The notes: a model not told the origin generated them from the letters alone. A stretch of 34,208 nucleotides of DNA from an uncultured Anaerolineaceae bacterium (GCA_927443345.1 CAKMKJ010000074.1:1-34208), one strand, 5' to 3'. Positions 1 through 8,411 are shown, numbered from the stretch's first letter. Numbers and translations: made by a program.

Positions 1-66
1 TTATTGACGCACTTACTCGAGCAAGCTGGTATTAATTTAGAAGAAACTTTTCCTTGGATATTACAA
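1..66 (+). pseudogene. Scrambled fragment of the 447-1424 gene
   Basis: Two pieces of the gene at 447-1424 are joined here in the opposite orientation to that gene. Bases 1-30 are identical to the reverse complement of 599-628, which encodes the IDALTRAS part. Bases 23 to about 65 match the reverse complement of the stretch near 735-777, which encodes AGINLEETFPWIL. The two pieces share the 8-base word AAGCTGGT at 23-30, so the join is at a microhomology. Their order is reversed relative to the intact gene and they lie in different reading frames. It encodes nothing functional. The fragment may continue beyond the left end of the window. Confidence 0.8.
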
Positions 67-166
67 CGCCCAAATTAGCATTTTGATGAGGGGCTAATAT
101 GATTAAGGTCACAACGGCAGTTTGTTAATTTCTGAACTAAATTGATTGAATTCTTTTACGTGGTTA

Positions 167-188
167 TTTTTTTTTTTTTTTTTTTTTT
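167..188. repeat. Homopolymeric T tract (T22)
   Basis: There are 22 consecutive T residues in non-coding AT-rich sequence. Such a run is prone to slippage and to sequencing or assembly error, so its exact length should not be trusted. The rest of 67-446 shows no gene I can support; it contains only this tract and the diverged repeat at about 222-292. Confidence 0.9.
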
Positions 189-221
189 GTGAGATACCAA
201 TGGTTGTGATAATCGGCGTTA

Positions 222-292
222 CTGAAACCTTTTTTTTATAGGCTGTTCACATGCGAGAGATAGTACAAGTCTTGCAGGTATACACTTTTATT
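222..292 (+). repeat. Diverged direct repeat, copy A
   Basis: This AT-rich segment shares an ordered set of short matches with 1568-1640. They are a T-rich run, then GGCTGTT, GCGAGA, ATAG, CTTG, AGGTA and CACTTTT. By eye about 70% of positions match when small gaps are allowed. The two copies are in the same orientation and bracket the gene at 447-1424, as would be expected for a duplicated junction or cassette boundary. No integron attC core could be recognised. Confidence 0.5.
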
Positions 293-446
293 GTGGAGGT
301 GTTTATTTTATTTGTATTCTACTCATTGGAATCAGATTTTCTATCAAGAAAGATTTTACACATGTTCCATTATTGAAATAATCCAGAAAGAAATGACAAA
401 AACCATACTTGTCCCTGGGGCATTTATGGTGGTATTGCGTGATGTT

Positions 447-1424
447 TTATGTAATAACTGATTCATTATCTTCGTACTTCCAAAACCCCATTTTTTCTAA
501 AAGCAACCTTCTTGCCAACCTCTGGACATTATTGACTTCATAATAGTTAAGTGAGCTTGCTAGTTCTCTTAACTTATGTGCTGATACTTTGCTTCTCAAC
601 CAGCTTGCTCGAGTAAGTGCGTCAATAACTTCTATCTCTCCGTCTCGAATTTTTCCAAATGCCCAATTTGCTTTAGATTTAATTCTGGGTTTCCTAACGC
701 GTTCTAATTTTGTCGGTGTATCCCGTAATATCCAAGGAAAAGTTTCTTCTAAATTAATACCAGCTTTTACTAATCTTCCCTCGAGTTCGTTCTTTACGAT
801 TGGATTCCATTTTCCATCAATGTAGCTTGGAGACTTTTCCGATGCGCGAGGTTCAAGAGAGAGTTCTTCGATAACAGAATAAGCTATCACAATAGCATAT
901 GCACATTTGACTCGGTAATCAATTGATAAAGACACATACTTTCCTGGTGTCCACTCTGATGGGTCAAAAACAATAGAATCACTTGAAATAAGTTCAAGGC
1001 TTGTTAAGTGCTTAAACAGGGCGTATTGATATTCTTTTCTATATGATGCCTTGGCAGCAATCATACAAATTACAGGAACGCCATTACAACTTTCGCCTAT
1101 AAGTGATTTTTGTTGGAAAGTATCAGATGTGTTAATCTGAAGCGTTACAGGCATTTGATGAAACAGCGATAATTCGCCCATGTAAAGGCACTTGGCAGCA
1201 AATAACAATTCAGTAACATACTTGGCTCGTTCTAGAGAATTGGCATTAATTATCACATTCTTTGTTGGATATTGAGTGCCGTTTATGATGGCTAATGAAC
1301 CATTTTTATTCAAATTATCCATTTTTTCAAAAATAATATTCCATCCCTTCCCATAAAATGGGGGCGGGCCATAAAAAATATAATCAAAAACTGAAAAACC
1401 CGAAAAATATTTTTGAAGGGCCAT
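447..1424 (-). CDS. Hypothetical protein of the accessory island
   Basis: This 325-residue protein is not one I recognise. It has no signal peptide, no clear membrane helix and no nucleotide-binding motif. The N-terminal half is mixed alpha/beta in character. The C-terminus (about residues 260-325) is basic and helical, with Arg-rich segments such as QRLARRLLLEK, and could bind nucleic acid; that is inference only. The ATG at 1424 has just a weak AGGT-like upstream sequence, so the start is uncertain. The gene is AT-rich like the rest of the island and lies between two diverged direct repeats. A scrambled fragment of it sits at 1-66, so this locus has rearranged before. Its strand matches the small genes up to 2891. 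Confidence 0.6.
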   Translation of the reverse strand: MALQKYFSGFSVFDYIFYGPPPFYGKGWNIIFEKMDNLNKNGSLAIINGTQYPTKNVIINANSLERAKYVTELLFAAKCLYMGELSLFHQMPVTLQINTSDTFQQKSLIGESCNGVPVICMIAAKASYRKEYQYALFKHLTSLELISSDSIVFDPSEWTPGKYVSLSIDYRVKCAYAIVIAYSVIEELSLEPRASEKSPSYIDGKWNPIVKNELEGRLVKAGINLEETFPWILRDTPTKLERVRKPRIKSKANWAFGKIRDGEIEVIDALTRASWLRSKVSAHKLRELASSLNYYEVNNVQRLARRLLLEKMGFWKYEDNESVIT

Positions 1425-1751
1425 TTATAACCTACAGAAAGCATCCAACTAATAGATAATAAGCATAACAAGATAATTTGAATGACAAACAATATTTATT
1501 TAGATAGAGGCTCTGGTTTCTGTAAATTTCTAAAAAAAGACTTTACGACTCATAGAAAATTAGTTTTTGAACCTTGTTTTTTTTACTGGCTGTTACCCTA
1601 GCGAGATAGCATTCATGCCTTGTAGGTACTCACTTTTTTATATGTGAGTAATTGTTACTAATGTAAAAATCAATTCGTAATTTCCACTAATAAAACAAAA
1701 TAATTGAAGACAATAAAAATGCTGAAATGGTTTGAAAAGTACATCGATAAT
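1425..1751. other. Intergenic stretch with direct repeat copy B
   Basis: No gene is visible in these 327 AT-rich bases. Positions 1568-1640 carry copy B of the diverged direct repeat also found at 222-292, in the same orientation. The rest presumably holds the promoter of the 447-1424 gene and the 3' end of the next transcript, but I saw no convincing promoter or terminator. Confidence 0.5.
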
Positions 1752-1958
1752 TTAGGTGCTTTTTTCTGATGATTTATTTAAAACACTTTCTATTGAATAG
1801 CCAACCTTAACTTCGAATTTCATTCCCTCAAGACCATCATAAGTAATATTGTTTATATAACAGTCATATTTTTGATTAGTTAGTTTTGAGAAGGAATCAG
1901 CAATAACCTCTTCAATTGTTTCAATACTTATTGATTTTATTTCAGTAAATTCTGACAT
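1752..1958 (-). CDS. Small hypothetical protein (68 aa)
   Basis: This short acidic soluble protein begins MSEFTEIKSISIETIEE. I chose the ATG at 1958 because an AGGAG Shine-Dalgarno sequence stands at good spacing before it (reverse strand AAAAGGAGTTGAAAAA). A longer frame runs upstream to 2021 but has no ribosome binding site. Predicted structure is an N-terminal helix followed by beta strands (YDCYINNITYDGLEGMKFEV). No family was recognised. It lies about 65 bases downstream of the membrane-anchored small protein at 2024-2527 on the same strand, so the two may be cotranscribed. Small size and AT-rich composition leave function open. Confidence 0.55.
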   Translation of the reverse strand: MSEFTEIKSISIETIEEVIADSFSKLTNQKYDCYINNITYDGLEGMKFEVKVGYSIESVLNKSSEKST

Positions 1959-2023
1959 TTTTTCAACTCCTTTTGTAAAATACTTCATATTATTACTGTT
2001 ATTGAAACCTACTTTTCTCATAA

Positions 2024-2527
2024 TTAATGTAATTTTATGCTAGCAAACATCAACGAATCATAACACTTCGTTACTTTTAAAGACAATTGGTTGAGTTCGT
2101 CACTTATTGTCTTGAATTTCCCAAAATCGACATCATCGTCATAATCTGGGTTTGGGATTCTATGCATTCCATGCCCATAATTATTGCTTTTTTTAGCTAA
2201 GGTATCGTTAAATACGTCTGCAGATTTTAGTAATTCAATTCTCTTTTTTTCTAAACCCTTATTGATAAACATAAAATCCGGGTTTTCATGACAGTAATAG
2301 GAAAACCTGTCCAAGTTTCTGATGACTTCTATGTCAAACGGCTCTCCAAAATGATGGTCTTTTAAATAAACATAAAGTCCGTTATCAATAAACAACGGTT
2401 TTAACCTAGTCAAAGTCTCTTTATCTCTAAGATTATTTTTATCTACTATGTTGATATATCGATTAAGTAATGTTCCCCCAAAAGCACCCAAAAAAGCTGC
2501 AATTAGCGAAATGAACCAATCAGGCAT
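2024..2527 (-). CDS. Small membrane-anchored hypothetical protein
   Basis: This protein of 167 residues has one N-terminal membrane helix (about residues 4-22, ISLIAAFLGAFGG), followed by a basic/polar stretch and a soluble domain of about 140 residues on the cytoplasmic side. The soluble part contains a His/Asn/Asp-rich segment (GHGMHRIPNPDYDDD near residue 118-132) but no catalytic signature I can name. A strong ribosome binding site, AGGGAGGAAC, precedes the ATG at 2527. The gene precedes the 68-aa gene on the same strand. No family was recognised. The layout of one helix plus a small cytosolic domain is common among accessory-island proteins, but that does not define a role. Confidence 0.6.
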   Translation of the reverse strand: MPDWFISLIAAFLGAFGGTLLNRYINIVDKNNLRDKETLTRLKPLFIDNGLYVYLKDHHFGEPFDIEVIRNLDRFSYYCHENPDFMFINKGLEKKRIELLKSADVFNDTLAKKSNNYGHGMHRIPNPDYDDDVDFGKFKTISDELNQLSLKVTKCYDSLMFASIKLH

Positions 2528-2618
2528 ATTTTGTTCCTCCCTTTGTTAGTTAATTATTTCCAATGATAATTATAAGTGCGGTTATCAAAAACTAATTGGA
2601 TAAGAAATTACAAAAAAT

Positions 2619-2891
2619 TCATCCAAAGTAATCAAAAGGTGCAGGGTGGCAATCAATCCGAAGAAATTCTTCATTTTCGATTTCATATATTTTTATTTTC
2701 AATTTTCTATAACAACCATCCTCGATGAAGAAAATATCTCCTGCCTTCGACATATCAATCACCTGTTTTCTAGAAAAATCCTGCGGAGGGAAGAAATTAT
2801 TATGGTTCCCGTCTGTTAAATAGCCAGTCATCTTTGTAATTTTCTTCTTTGATACTTCAAAGTGAATCCCATTAATATAATAATATGCCAT
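2619..2891 (-). CDS. DUF3892-like small protein
   Basis: This is a 90-residue soluble protein. Its layout resembles the DUF3892 family: an N-terminal beta strand (YYINGIHFEV), a middle section around VIDMSKAGDIFFI with a helix and a GD-turn, then KIKIYEIENEEFLRID and a C-terminal P.DYFG. The family is small, of unknown function, and often found in mobile or accessory contexts. An AAGGA sequence lies about 8 bases before the ATG. The neighbour upstream is the interrupted integrase, which is divergently oriented, so the space at 2892-3023 should hold both promoters. The family assignment comes from recalled pattern, not from a search. Confidence 0.55.
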   Translation of the reverse strand: MAYYYINGIHFEVSKKKITKMTGYLTDGNHNNFFPPQDFSRKQVIDMSKAGDIFFIEDGCYRKLKIKIYEIENEEFLRIDCHPAPFDYFG

Positions 2892-3023
2892 AGAAAATTT
2901 CCTTCGTACCGTCTTAGCACATAAGTTCTATTTTTTGATTAACAAGAACATTTTCTGCCGATACAAAAGGCATAAGTGTGTATATTATTGAATTACAAAA
3001 ATGATAGCGAAAAGGAGAAGGAA

Positions 3024-3956
3024 ATGGTTACCCCGTCTGCAACAAACAAAATTATGGATGCTTTCAATAACGACAATCTTCAATCTTGGATTGATGCATT
3101 TATGATGGACAGACGCGCTCAAAATATGGCGAAAGGAACTTTGCATTTTTATAAAGCAAAATTAAAAGACTTTTCAGCATATTGCGAATCAGTTAGCATT
3201 GACAGAGTCATGGAGATTGAGCCATCTCATATTCGTGCATTCTTATTGTTACTTCAGGAAAAAGGGCATAATCCCGGCGGAGTTCATACCTATTAAAGAG
3301 TAATTAAAGCATTTCTTCGCTGGTTTGAATTTGAATTTGAACCAGAAAATTGGAGAAACCCTATCAGGCAAATTAAGGCTCCAAAAAATCCCGTAATATT
3401 ATTAGACCCAGTGAATATCGATGTAGCCCAAGCAATGATAGATATATGTCCAAAAAATGATTTCTTTGGATTACGCGATAAAGCTATTTTTCTTTGTCTG
3501 CTAGACACTGGATTACGAGCCAGTGAACTGTTAGCTATGAATATCGAGGAGGTGAATTTTATAACCGGAGAAATTCATATATTGAAGGGTAAGGGTAGAA
3601 AAAGCCGTTATGTTTTTCTAGGGTCAAAATCACGGAAAGCACTTCGTTCATATCTAAAGTACAGACTCGATGACACAGAAGCTCTTTGGTTAACCAGAGG
3701 TCGAACAAGAATGGAATACTGGGGGTTGGAAGGAATGATTCATAGACGAGCAAAAGAAGCAAATGTCACTGCACCTTCTATGCATTCATTTAGGAGATGG
3801 TTTGCACTTACATGTCTTCGCGCAGGAATGGATGCTTTTTCATTACAAGAACTAATGGGACATTCTGATTTGCAAGTTCTTAAGAGATATATTAAACAAA
3901 CTTCTTTTGATTTGCAAAGCGCACATCAAAGAGCTAGTCCAGTTGATAATCTTTGA
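3024..3956 (+). pseudogene. Tyrosine recombinase/integrase with in-frame TAA
   Basis: One continuous frame of 311 codons encodes a XerC/D-like tyrosine recombinase, broken only by a TAA at 3294-3296. The N-terminal SAM-like core-binding domain occupies residues 10-90. The catalytic domain follows, with Arg in TGLRASELL, Lys in KGKGRKSR, HSFRR (HxxR), GHSDL and the nucleophile Tyr in RYIKQ. All catalytic residues are present, so the stop is the only visible lesion. The local sequence HTY-stop-RVIKAFLRW suggests a former Tyr or similar codon. The ATG at 3024 has an AGGAG site; a GTG lies further upstream at 2976. The unfinished protein would be only 90 residues and inactive, unless the stop is read through or the downstream part restarts. 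It probably mobilised the island originally. Confidence 0.85.
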
Positions 3957-4032
3957 AAGGACTAGCAAATTCAAAAAATTATTTTTTAATTCACTTCTTC
4001 ATATTTTGATGAATAATTCTGATGTTTTATAT

Positions 4033-4833
4033 TTATCGAAAGCAAGAAATTATAAACACAACAATACCAATAATTGCTGAAATTGCCGCAATGGTACTAA
4101 ATATCCAATTTTCTTTAAGGAATTCACCAATTGCAACAGGGTAAGCCCCATACAAATCTTTCCACGTTGAATTGGTTTTGAGTGTTTGATTGTCAATTCG
4201 CTCGATAATTCCTGCAAGAATATCCACCTTTCGTAGTGTTGACTGGTGAAGTTTTACATATTCTTTATTTTCAAATGAAATAGCTTCTTCAGCTCCACTC
4301 AAGAAATCCTTGGCACTGATATTGTTTTTCTCGACCAATTTTTCTAAGCGGGGATGCCCAATGTACCCCACTCCATAAATTGAAATAACTAATCGGGCAA
4401 GGTCAAATAAATTCGATTCATGGATTTCAACAGGTTGACCATTTAATACTCTATATCGATGAGCAATTGCTTGAAATCCATAATTAATATCTCTCATATT
4501 CCAATGTAGCCATTTATGTGTCAGATGACCAGCTACATATTCAAAAAAACCATCAAGCATTAATTTTTCGAGATTATCGTAATTTGCTTCAATTTCGGGA
4601 TTTGCAACCTTCTGTCTTTCTGCCATTTGATGGATAGAAAAAGAGGTTGTTTGTCCACTAGCTAAATTACGTACTGCGATTGAAGTTATGCGTGGGGAAG
4701 AACCGTCAACTCTGTTGTAAAAACTTTCACACGAATAATGGATTACCACTACCATTTCGGGATTTGACATTAAATCGGAAATTGAGTTTAGTGCTTTTTT
4801 ACGATGTTGTATTCTGCGAATGGCATTACCCAT
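4033..4833 (-). CDS. Tail-anchored protein with weak DnaQ-exonuclease likeness
   Basis: This 266-residue protein has a globular N-terminal region and one C-terminal membrane helix (about residues 242-264, ending in Arg), so it should be tail-anchored with the domain in the cytoplasm. The order of segments vaguely follows the RNase H-fold DEDD exonucleases: a strand with MVVVIHYSCESF where D-x-E is expected, then HWNMRDINYGF, then HQSTLRKVDILAGIIERI resembling the third motif. The first acidic residue is replaced by His/Ser, so catalysis is doubtful. GGAGGGG precedes the ATG at 4833. It is divergent from the membrane HerA-like ATPase at 5126, and the shared intergenic region suggests co-regulation. 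The fold assignment is a guess; existence of the gene is well supported. Confidence 0.65.
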   Translation of the reverse strand: MGNAIRRIQHRKKALNSISDLMSNPEMVVVIHYSCESFYNRVDGSSPRITSIAVRNLASGQTTSFSIHQMAERQKVANPEIEANYDNLEKLMLDGFFEYVAGHLTHKWLHWNMRDINYGFQAIAHRYRVLNGQPVEIHESNLFDLARLVISIYGVGYIGHPRLEKLVEKNNISAKDFLSGAEEAISFENKEYVKLHQSTLRKVDILAGIIERIDNQTLKTNSTWKDLYGAYPVAIGEFLKENWIFSTIAAISAIIGIVVFIISCFR

Positions 4834-5070
4834 TTATTCCCCTCCATTTGGTTTGAAAATAATAACCGTATTTATTTTACTCATATTTTTATAATTATGC
4901 TGATTGTGGTCATTTCTCGCTATAAACGGAAAAATCATACTATCAATCATATTACTGCACGAAATGCGAATAACAATAAAGCAATTAAGTTACAATAAAG
5001 AAGCGGGGTAACAACTACTTATTCAATTTTAGTGTTTTAGGAAAATTTGCTCCAATAATTCTTATAAGTT

Positions 5071-5099
5071 TTGAGTTCATCCAACTTGTCTTTTATATT
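5071..5099 (+). promoter_or_regulatory. Candidate promoter of the HerA-like gene
   Basis: TTGAGT (5071-5076) and TATATT (5094-5099) are separated by 17 bases, upstream of the ATG at 5126. The AGAGGG ribosome binding site lies in the short predicted leader. The remainder of 4834-5125 is AT-rich, with nothing else I can support. It must also hold the promoter of the divergent 4033-4833 gene. Confidence 0.4.
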
Positions 5100-5125
5100 G
5101 ATAAGATGAAATATTAGAGGGAAAA

Positions 5126-7084
5126 ATGAAACTACGTTATAGATTAGCTTTCTTAGTAATTTTTCTTATTTTATTAATCATTGTTGGGTACTTTGATACT
5201 CAAAATTTACAATTTATAACTAATGATTTTTGGTTCGCATCAGGCTTTCTTCTTCTAATTCTTATGAGTTTGATTGACCAACCTTTTTTCTCAACAGATG
5301 CAAATGTTTTTATGAATGGAACAGCAGGATTATCGCTCATATTAATTGAACGCTCCTCAAGAGATTTTTGGTGGTTTGGTTTTTTATTTTGGTGTCTTTG
5401 GTTATTAATAACAAGTTTTATTTTGATGTGGTTCAAAGCAAATAAACCAGATTCAATTAAAACCTTTAGAGGATTTATTGAAAAAATCAATCGAGAAATA
5501 GGAAAACCTGAAGCCCTGTTTTCATCATTTTTCTTGTGGGGAGCAATTCGACAATTTGGTTTGGGTTCTAAGCAAATTGAACCATTATTTGCTTTCTGGG
5601 CAGTTTTCATAATACTAAATATGCCTTCAATTGCAAGGGCAATAGACAAGTTTTTTGATAGAATACTAAATCCTGTAAACCAAAAACTGGATATTGGCTC
5701 TCTTTTCCGTGTTTCAGACCCCAGAGTCTTGGAGATTAAACTGAACAAAGAATGTCCAAACAAAATTGTTGGTCAATATTTTATTTTTCAAACAGGCAAA
5801 GAAGAATTAATTGGTGAGGGGATAGTAATCGACGATAGAATAATTGCAGGAAACAGGATTGCAAAAATTGCGTCAACAATAATTACAGATAGATGGAACT
5901 ATATTGCTCTAAATCCAGAAAAGATTTCTTTTTCTATTAAGAAAGATGTGGAAAATGTTAGCGACGTTGATATTCCTATTAGCGTTGTTGACATAGGTTC
6001 AACGATGTCCTCCATAAGTTTTGTTGTTCACCCTGATTTTCCATTACATAAGGGGGAAATTGTTTGGACATTAAATTCAGATAATGTGAGAGTTTATTTT
6101 CAAATTACCGTGGCAACAATAGTAGACCAGAATAGTATTGAAGGAAGTAATGTTAAATGTGTTTTAGTAACAGCTAACCAAATCGGAATTTGGCAAGAAA
6201 AAGAAATGAAATTTAAACAATATGCTTGGGTTCCCCCTGCTGGTTTTGTTATATATTTAGTGCGAACTGATTTGAACGCTGATAAAGAAATACCCGATGG
6301 AAAAACGCAGGTTGGCAACATCCCAAACTCTGGGTTTCCAATTCTAGCCGACGTTGGTGAATTAGTAACTCATAATACAGCAATTATTGGTGTTACCGGG
6401 AGTGGAAAATCTTATTTGGCATTTCACCTTATTGAATCCTATTTAGAAAAAAGAATAAAAGTTTTTATATTAGATGTGACAAGAGAATATTACTTATATC
6501 TTCACAAATACAATCCTACTCCATTAATATCAGTAAACGATGTTAAAACATGGTACGAAGGTGAATCACCATTAGGAATATATCAGTTCGCGACAAGTAC
6601 AAATTATCCAGACACAACAAGTCAATTTGTTGATGAAATATTTAAGATATTAAAAAAAGCGGTTTTAAAACCCGGAGTGACTATACCTGCAAGATTATGC
6701 GTTGTATTTGAAGAAGCCCATGCTCTAATTCCTGAATTTACTCAAGTGGCAAACAAAGGAGATTCAGATTTTGTAAATGCTACATCACGAACAATCCTTC
6801 AGGGCAGAAAATATGGTATGGGTAGTTTGATTGTTACTCAACGAACAGCAAATGTTACAAAAACAATTTTGAATCAATGCAATACAATTATCGCACTAAG
6901 GTCATTTGATAAGACCGGGCTTGATTTTTTAAGCAATTATATGGGAACTGAATATGCACACGCAATTTCAACTTTACCAACTTATGATGCAATAATAGTG
7001 GGTAAAGCATCGTCTTGCCAAACTCCAGTTATTTTTTCGATTCCTGATTTTTCAAACCGATGGAATAACGAGGAAGAAACGTAA
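5126..7084 (+). CDS. Membrane-anchored HerA-like ATPase
   Basis: This 652-residue protein belongs to the HerA/FtsK superfamily of DNA-translocating ATPases. Residues 1 to about 180 carry four or five hydrophobic helices, starting at 8-24. Residues 190-410 look like a beta-rich HAS-barrel and linker region. The RecA-like motor follows, with Walker A GVTGSGKS at 422-429, Walker B ending VVFEEAH at 526-532, and a downstream segment (SRTILQGRKYGMGSLIVTQ) typical of HerA sensor and arginine-finger regions. Classical HerA is soluble and pairs with the nuclease NurA; in defence systems HerA-type ATPases pair with SIR2 or other effectors. The N-terminal membrane domain is unusual and no NurA or SIR2 gene is adjacent. 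Its candidate partner is the divergent tail-anchored protein. An AGAGGG site precedes the ATG. Confidence 0.85.
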   Translation: MKLRYRLAFLVIFLILLIIVGYFDTQNLQFITNDFWFASGFLLLILMSLIDQPFFSTDANVFMNGTAGLSLILIERSSRDFWWFGFLFWCLWLLITSFILMWFKANKPDSIKTFRGFIEKINREIGKPEALFSSFFLWGAIRQFGLGSKQIEPLFAFWAVFIILNMPSIARAIDKFFDRILNPVNQKLDIGSLFRVSDPRVLEIKLNKECPNKIVGQYFIFQTGKEELIGEGIVIDDRIIAGNRIAKIASTIITDRWNYIALNPEKISFSIKKDVENVSDVDIPISVVDIGSTMSSISFVVHPDFPLHKGEIVWTLNSDNVRVYFQITVATIVDQNSIEGSNVKCVLVTANQIGIWQEKEMKFKQYAWVPPAGFVIYLVRTDLNADKEIPDGKTQVGNIPNSGFPILADVGELVTHNTAIIGVTGSGKSYLAFHLIESYLEKRIKVFILDVTREYYLYLHKYNPTPLISVNDVKTWYEGESPLGIYQFATSTNYPDTTSQFVDEIFKILKKAVLKPGVTIPARLCVVFEEAHALIPEFTQVANKGDSDFVNATSRTILQGRKYGMGSLIVTQRTANVTKTILNQCNTIIALRSFDKTGLDFLSNYMGTEYAHAISTLPTYDAIIVGKASSCQTPVIFSIPDFSNRWNNEEET

Positions 7085-7136
7085 CATATCAAAAATAATT
7101 ATTGATGTTAATTTCCAAATTTCTGCAGGAAAATAA

Positions 7137-7979
7137 TTAGCCGGGTTTGAAATTAATCCAATTTATGTCGGGAAAATTCAAAAACCGCTTTTCCATTGTC
7201 TCCATGGCTTCTACGTTATTATCAATTAATATGAAGTTCCTTTCTAAATGTAGGCAACTTTCACCAACAGTCCCGCTTCCTGCAAAGAAGTCCATAACAA
7301 CTTCTCCGGGATTTGAAGATGCTCTTATTATCCGATTAATAATCCCTAAAGGTTTTTGAGTTGGATAGCCATTTCGCTCTTTTGAATTTGTACCAACAAT
7401 TGTCCACCACCAAGTATCGGTGGGCAATTTTCCCCGTGCTGCTTTTTCCGGGCCACACAATCCGGGAGCCATATATGGTTCTCTGTCAATATCCTCAACA
7501 TTAAAAGTGTAATTCTTGGGGTCTTTCACATAATAAAGAATGTTGTCGTGTTTTGCAGGCCATTTACTTTTAGATTTAGCCCCATAATCATATGCCCAAA
7601 TAATCTCATTCAAAAAGGATTCACGTCCAAATATTTGGTCAAGCCAAATTTTGCAATAATGTACTTCCCGATAATCAATATGAAAATATAAGCTGCCATT
7701 AGGGGCAAGAATTCGGTATGCTTCTTCTAATCGCGGTCGAATGAAACCCTCGTAATCATCAAACGAATCACTATATTTTTTTGTACCTAATTCTTCTGTT
7801 TTATAGGACGTTCCCATAAACCCAATTCGGTCGCCATTTGGGTCTTTAGTCGTTTTTAATTGAGTTCTTGACTGTACTTTTTGTGAATTAAATGGCGGGT
7901 CTATGTATATTAAATTCACCGAACCATTTGGAATATCTTTTAGAATGAGTAAATTATCACCGAAGTAAATTTGATTCAT
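7137..7979 (-). CDS. Site-specific DNA methyltransferase, beta class (N4/N6)
   Basis: This 280-residue amino-methyltransferase would transfer a methyl group from SAM to adenine N6 or cytosine N4. The catalytic motif IV DPPF is at residues 27-30 and the SAM-binding FAGSGT at 232-237. This order (catalytic motif before SAM motif) defines the beta class. The segment between them should contain the target recognition region. I chose the ATG at 7979 because GGAAG lies just upstream; an alternative start at 7994 adds five residues. It is convergent with the HerA-like gene and no restriction endonuclease gene is recognisable nearby, so it looks solitary. Two decayed fragments of a related methyltransferase lie beyond its 5' side at 8412-8880. 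Composition is AT-rich like the island. Confidence 0.88.
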   Translation of the reverse strand: MNQIYFGDNLLILKDIPNGSVNLIYIDPPFNSQKVQSRTQLKTTKDPNGDRIGFMGTSYKTEELGTKKYSDSFDDYEGFIRPRLEEAYRILAPNGSLYFHIDYREVHYCKIWLDQIFGRESFLNEIIWAYDYGAKSKSKWPAKHDNILYYVKDPKNYTFNVEDIDREPYMAPGLCGPEKAARGKLPTDTWWWTIVGTNSKERNGYPTQKPLGIINRIIRASSNPGEVVMDFFAGSGTVGESCLHLERNFILIDNNVEAMETMEKRFLNFPDINWINFKPG

Positions 7980-8411
7980 GTATCTTCCAATCAACGTTTT
8001 TTGTTGGGTTTCAACAACAAGTTACTGTTCAAAGTCTATCATATTTGCAATCGCCTGATAATATCGGACATACTAAATTTGCATAAAACGTAAACAACCA
8101 TTGCTTTTAAACACTCGCTAAAATGCAAAATAAACTACATAAAAAAAGTGCTGAAATACCAAGAAAAATCGACATAAAACATGCACTTTTTTTGAAGTTT
8201 GCGTTGATAGTATTATCAAAATTGAATTTGTAGAATTAAAAGTATTAAGTACCTTATCATATGTGCTATTGGTTTATATTTAGACAATCTTATCTTGTTT
8301 TCTGCTCATATGCTACATAACCTGATGATTACCTTGTCACCTGTTATGAATAAAATGAATTATCTTCTTTCAAGTACAATAATTATCAACTCCAACATTC
8401 TTACCATACCA
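7980..8411. other. Non-coding AT-rich stretch with long inverted repeat
   Basis: No gene is supported here. AAAAAAAGTGC at 8141-8151 pairs perfectly with GCACTTTTTTT at 8183-8193, giving an 11-bp stem with a 31-base loop. It could be a weak bidirectional terminator or part of a small RNA. AT-rich composition ends near 8,400, where GC-richer methyltransferase remnants begin. Confidence 0.5.

Noticed and set aside
222-1640. Integron cassette with attC sites
   Set aside because: The flanking repeats have no recognisable attC core (RYYYAAC/GTTRRRY), and the recombinase lacks features I could assign to integron integrases.
4804-4998. A 64-codon plus-strand frame between the tail-anchored gene and the HerA-like gene
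   Set aside because: It overlaps the start of the 4033-4833 gene, lacks a ribosome binding site and shows no family likeness.
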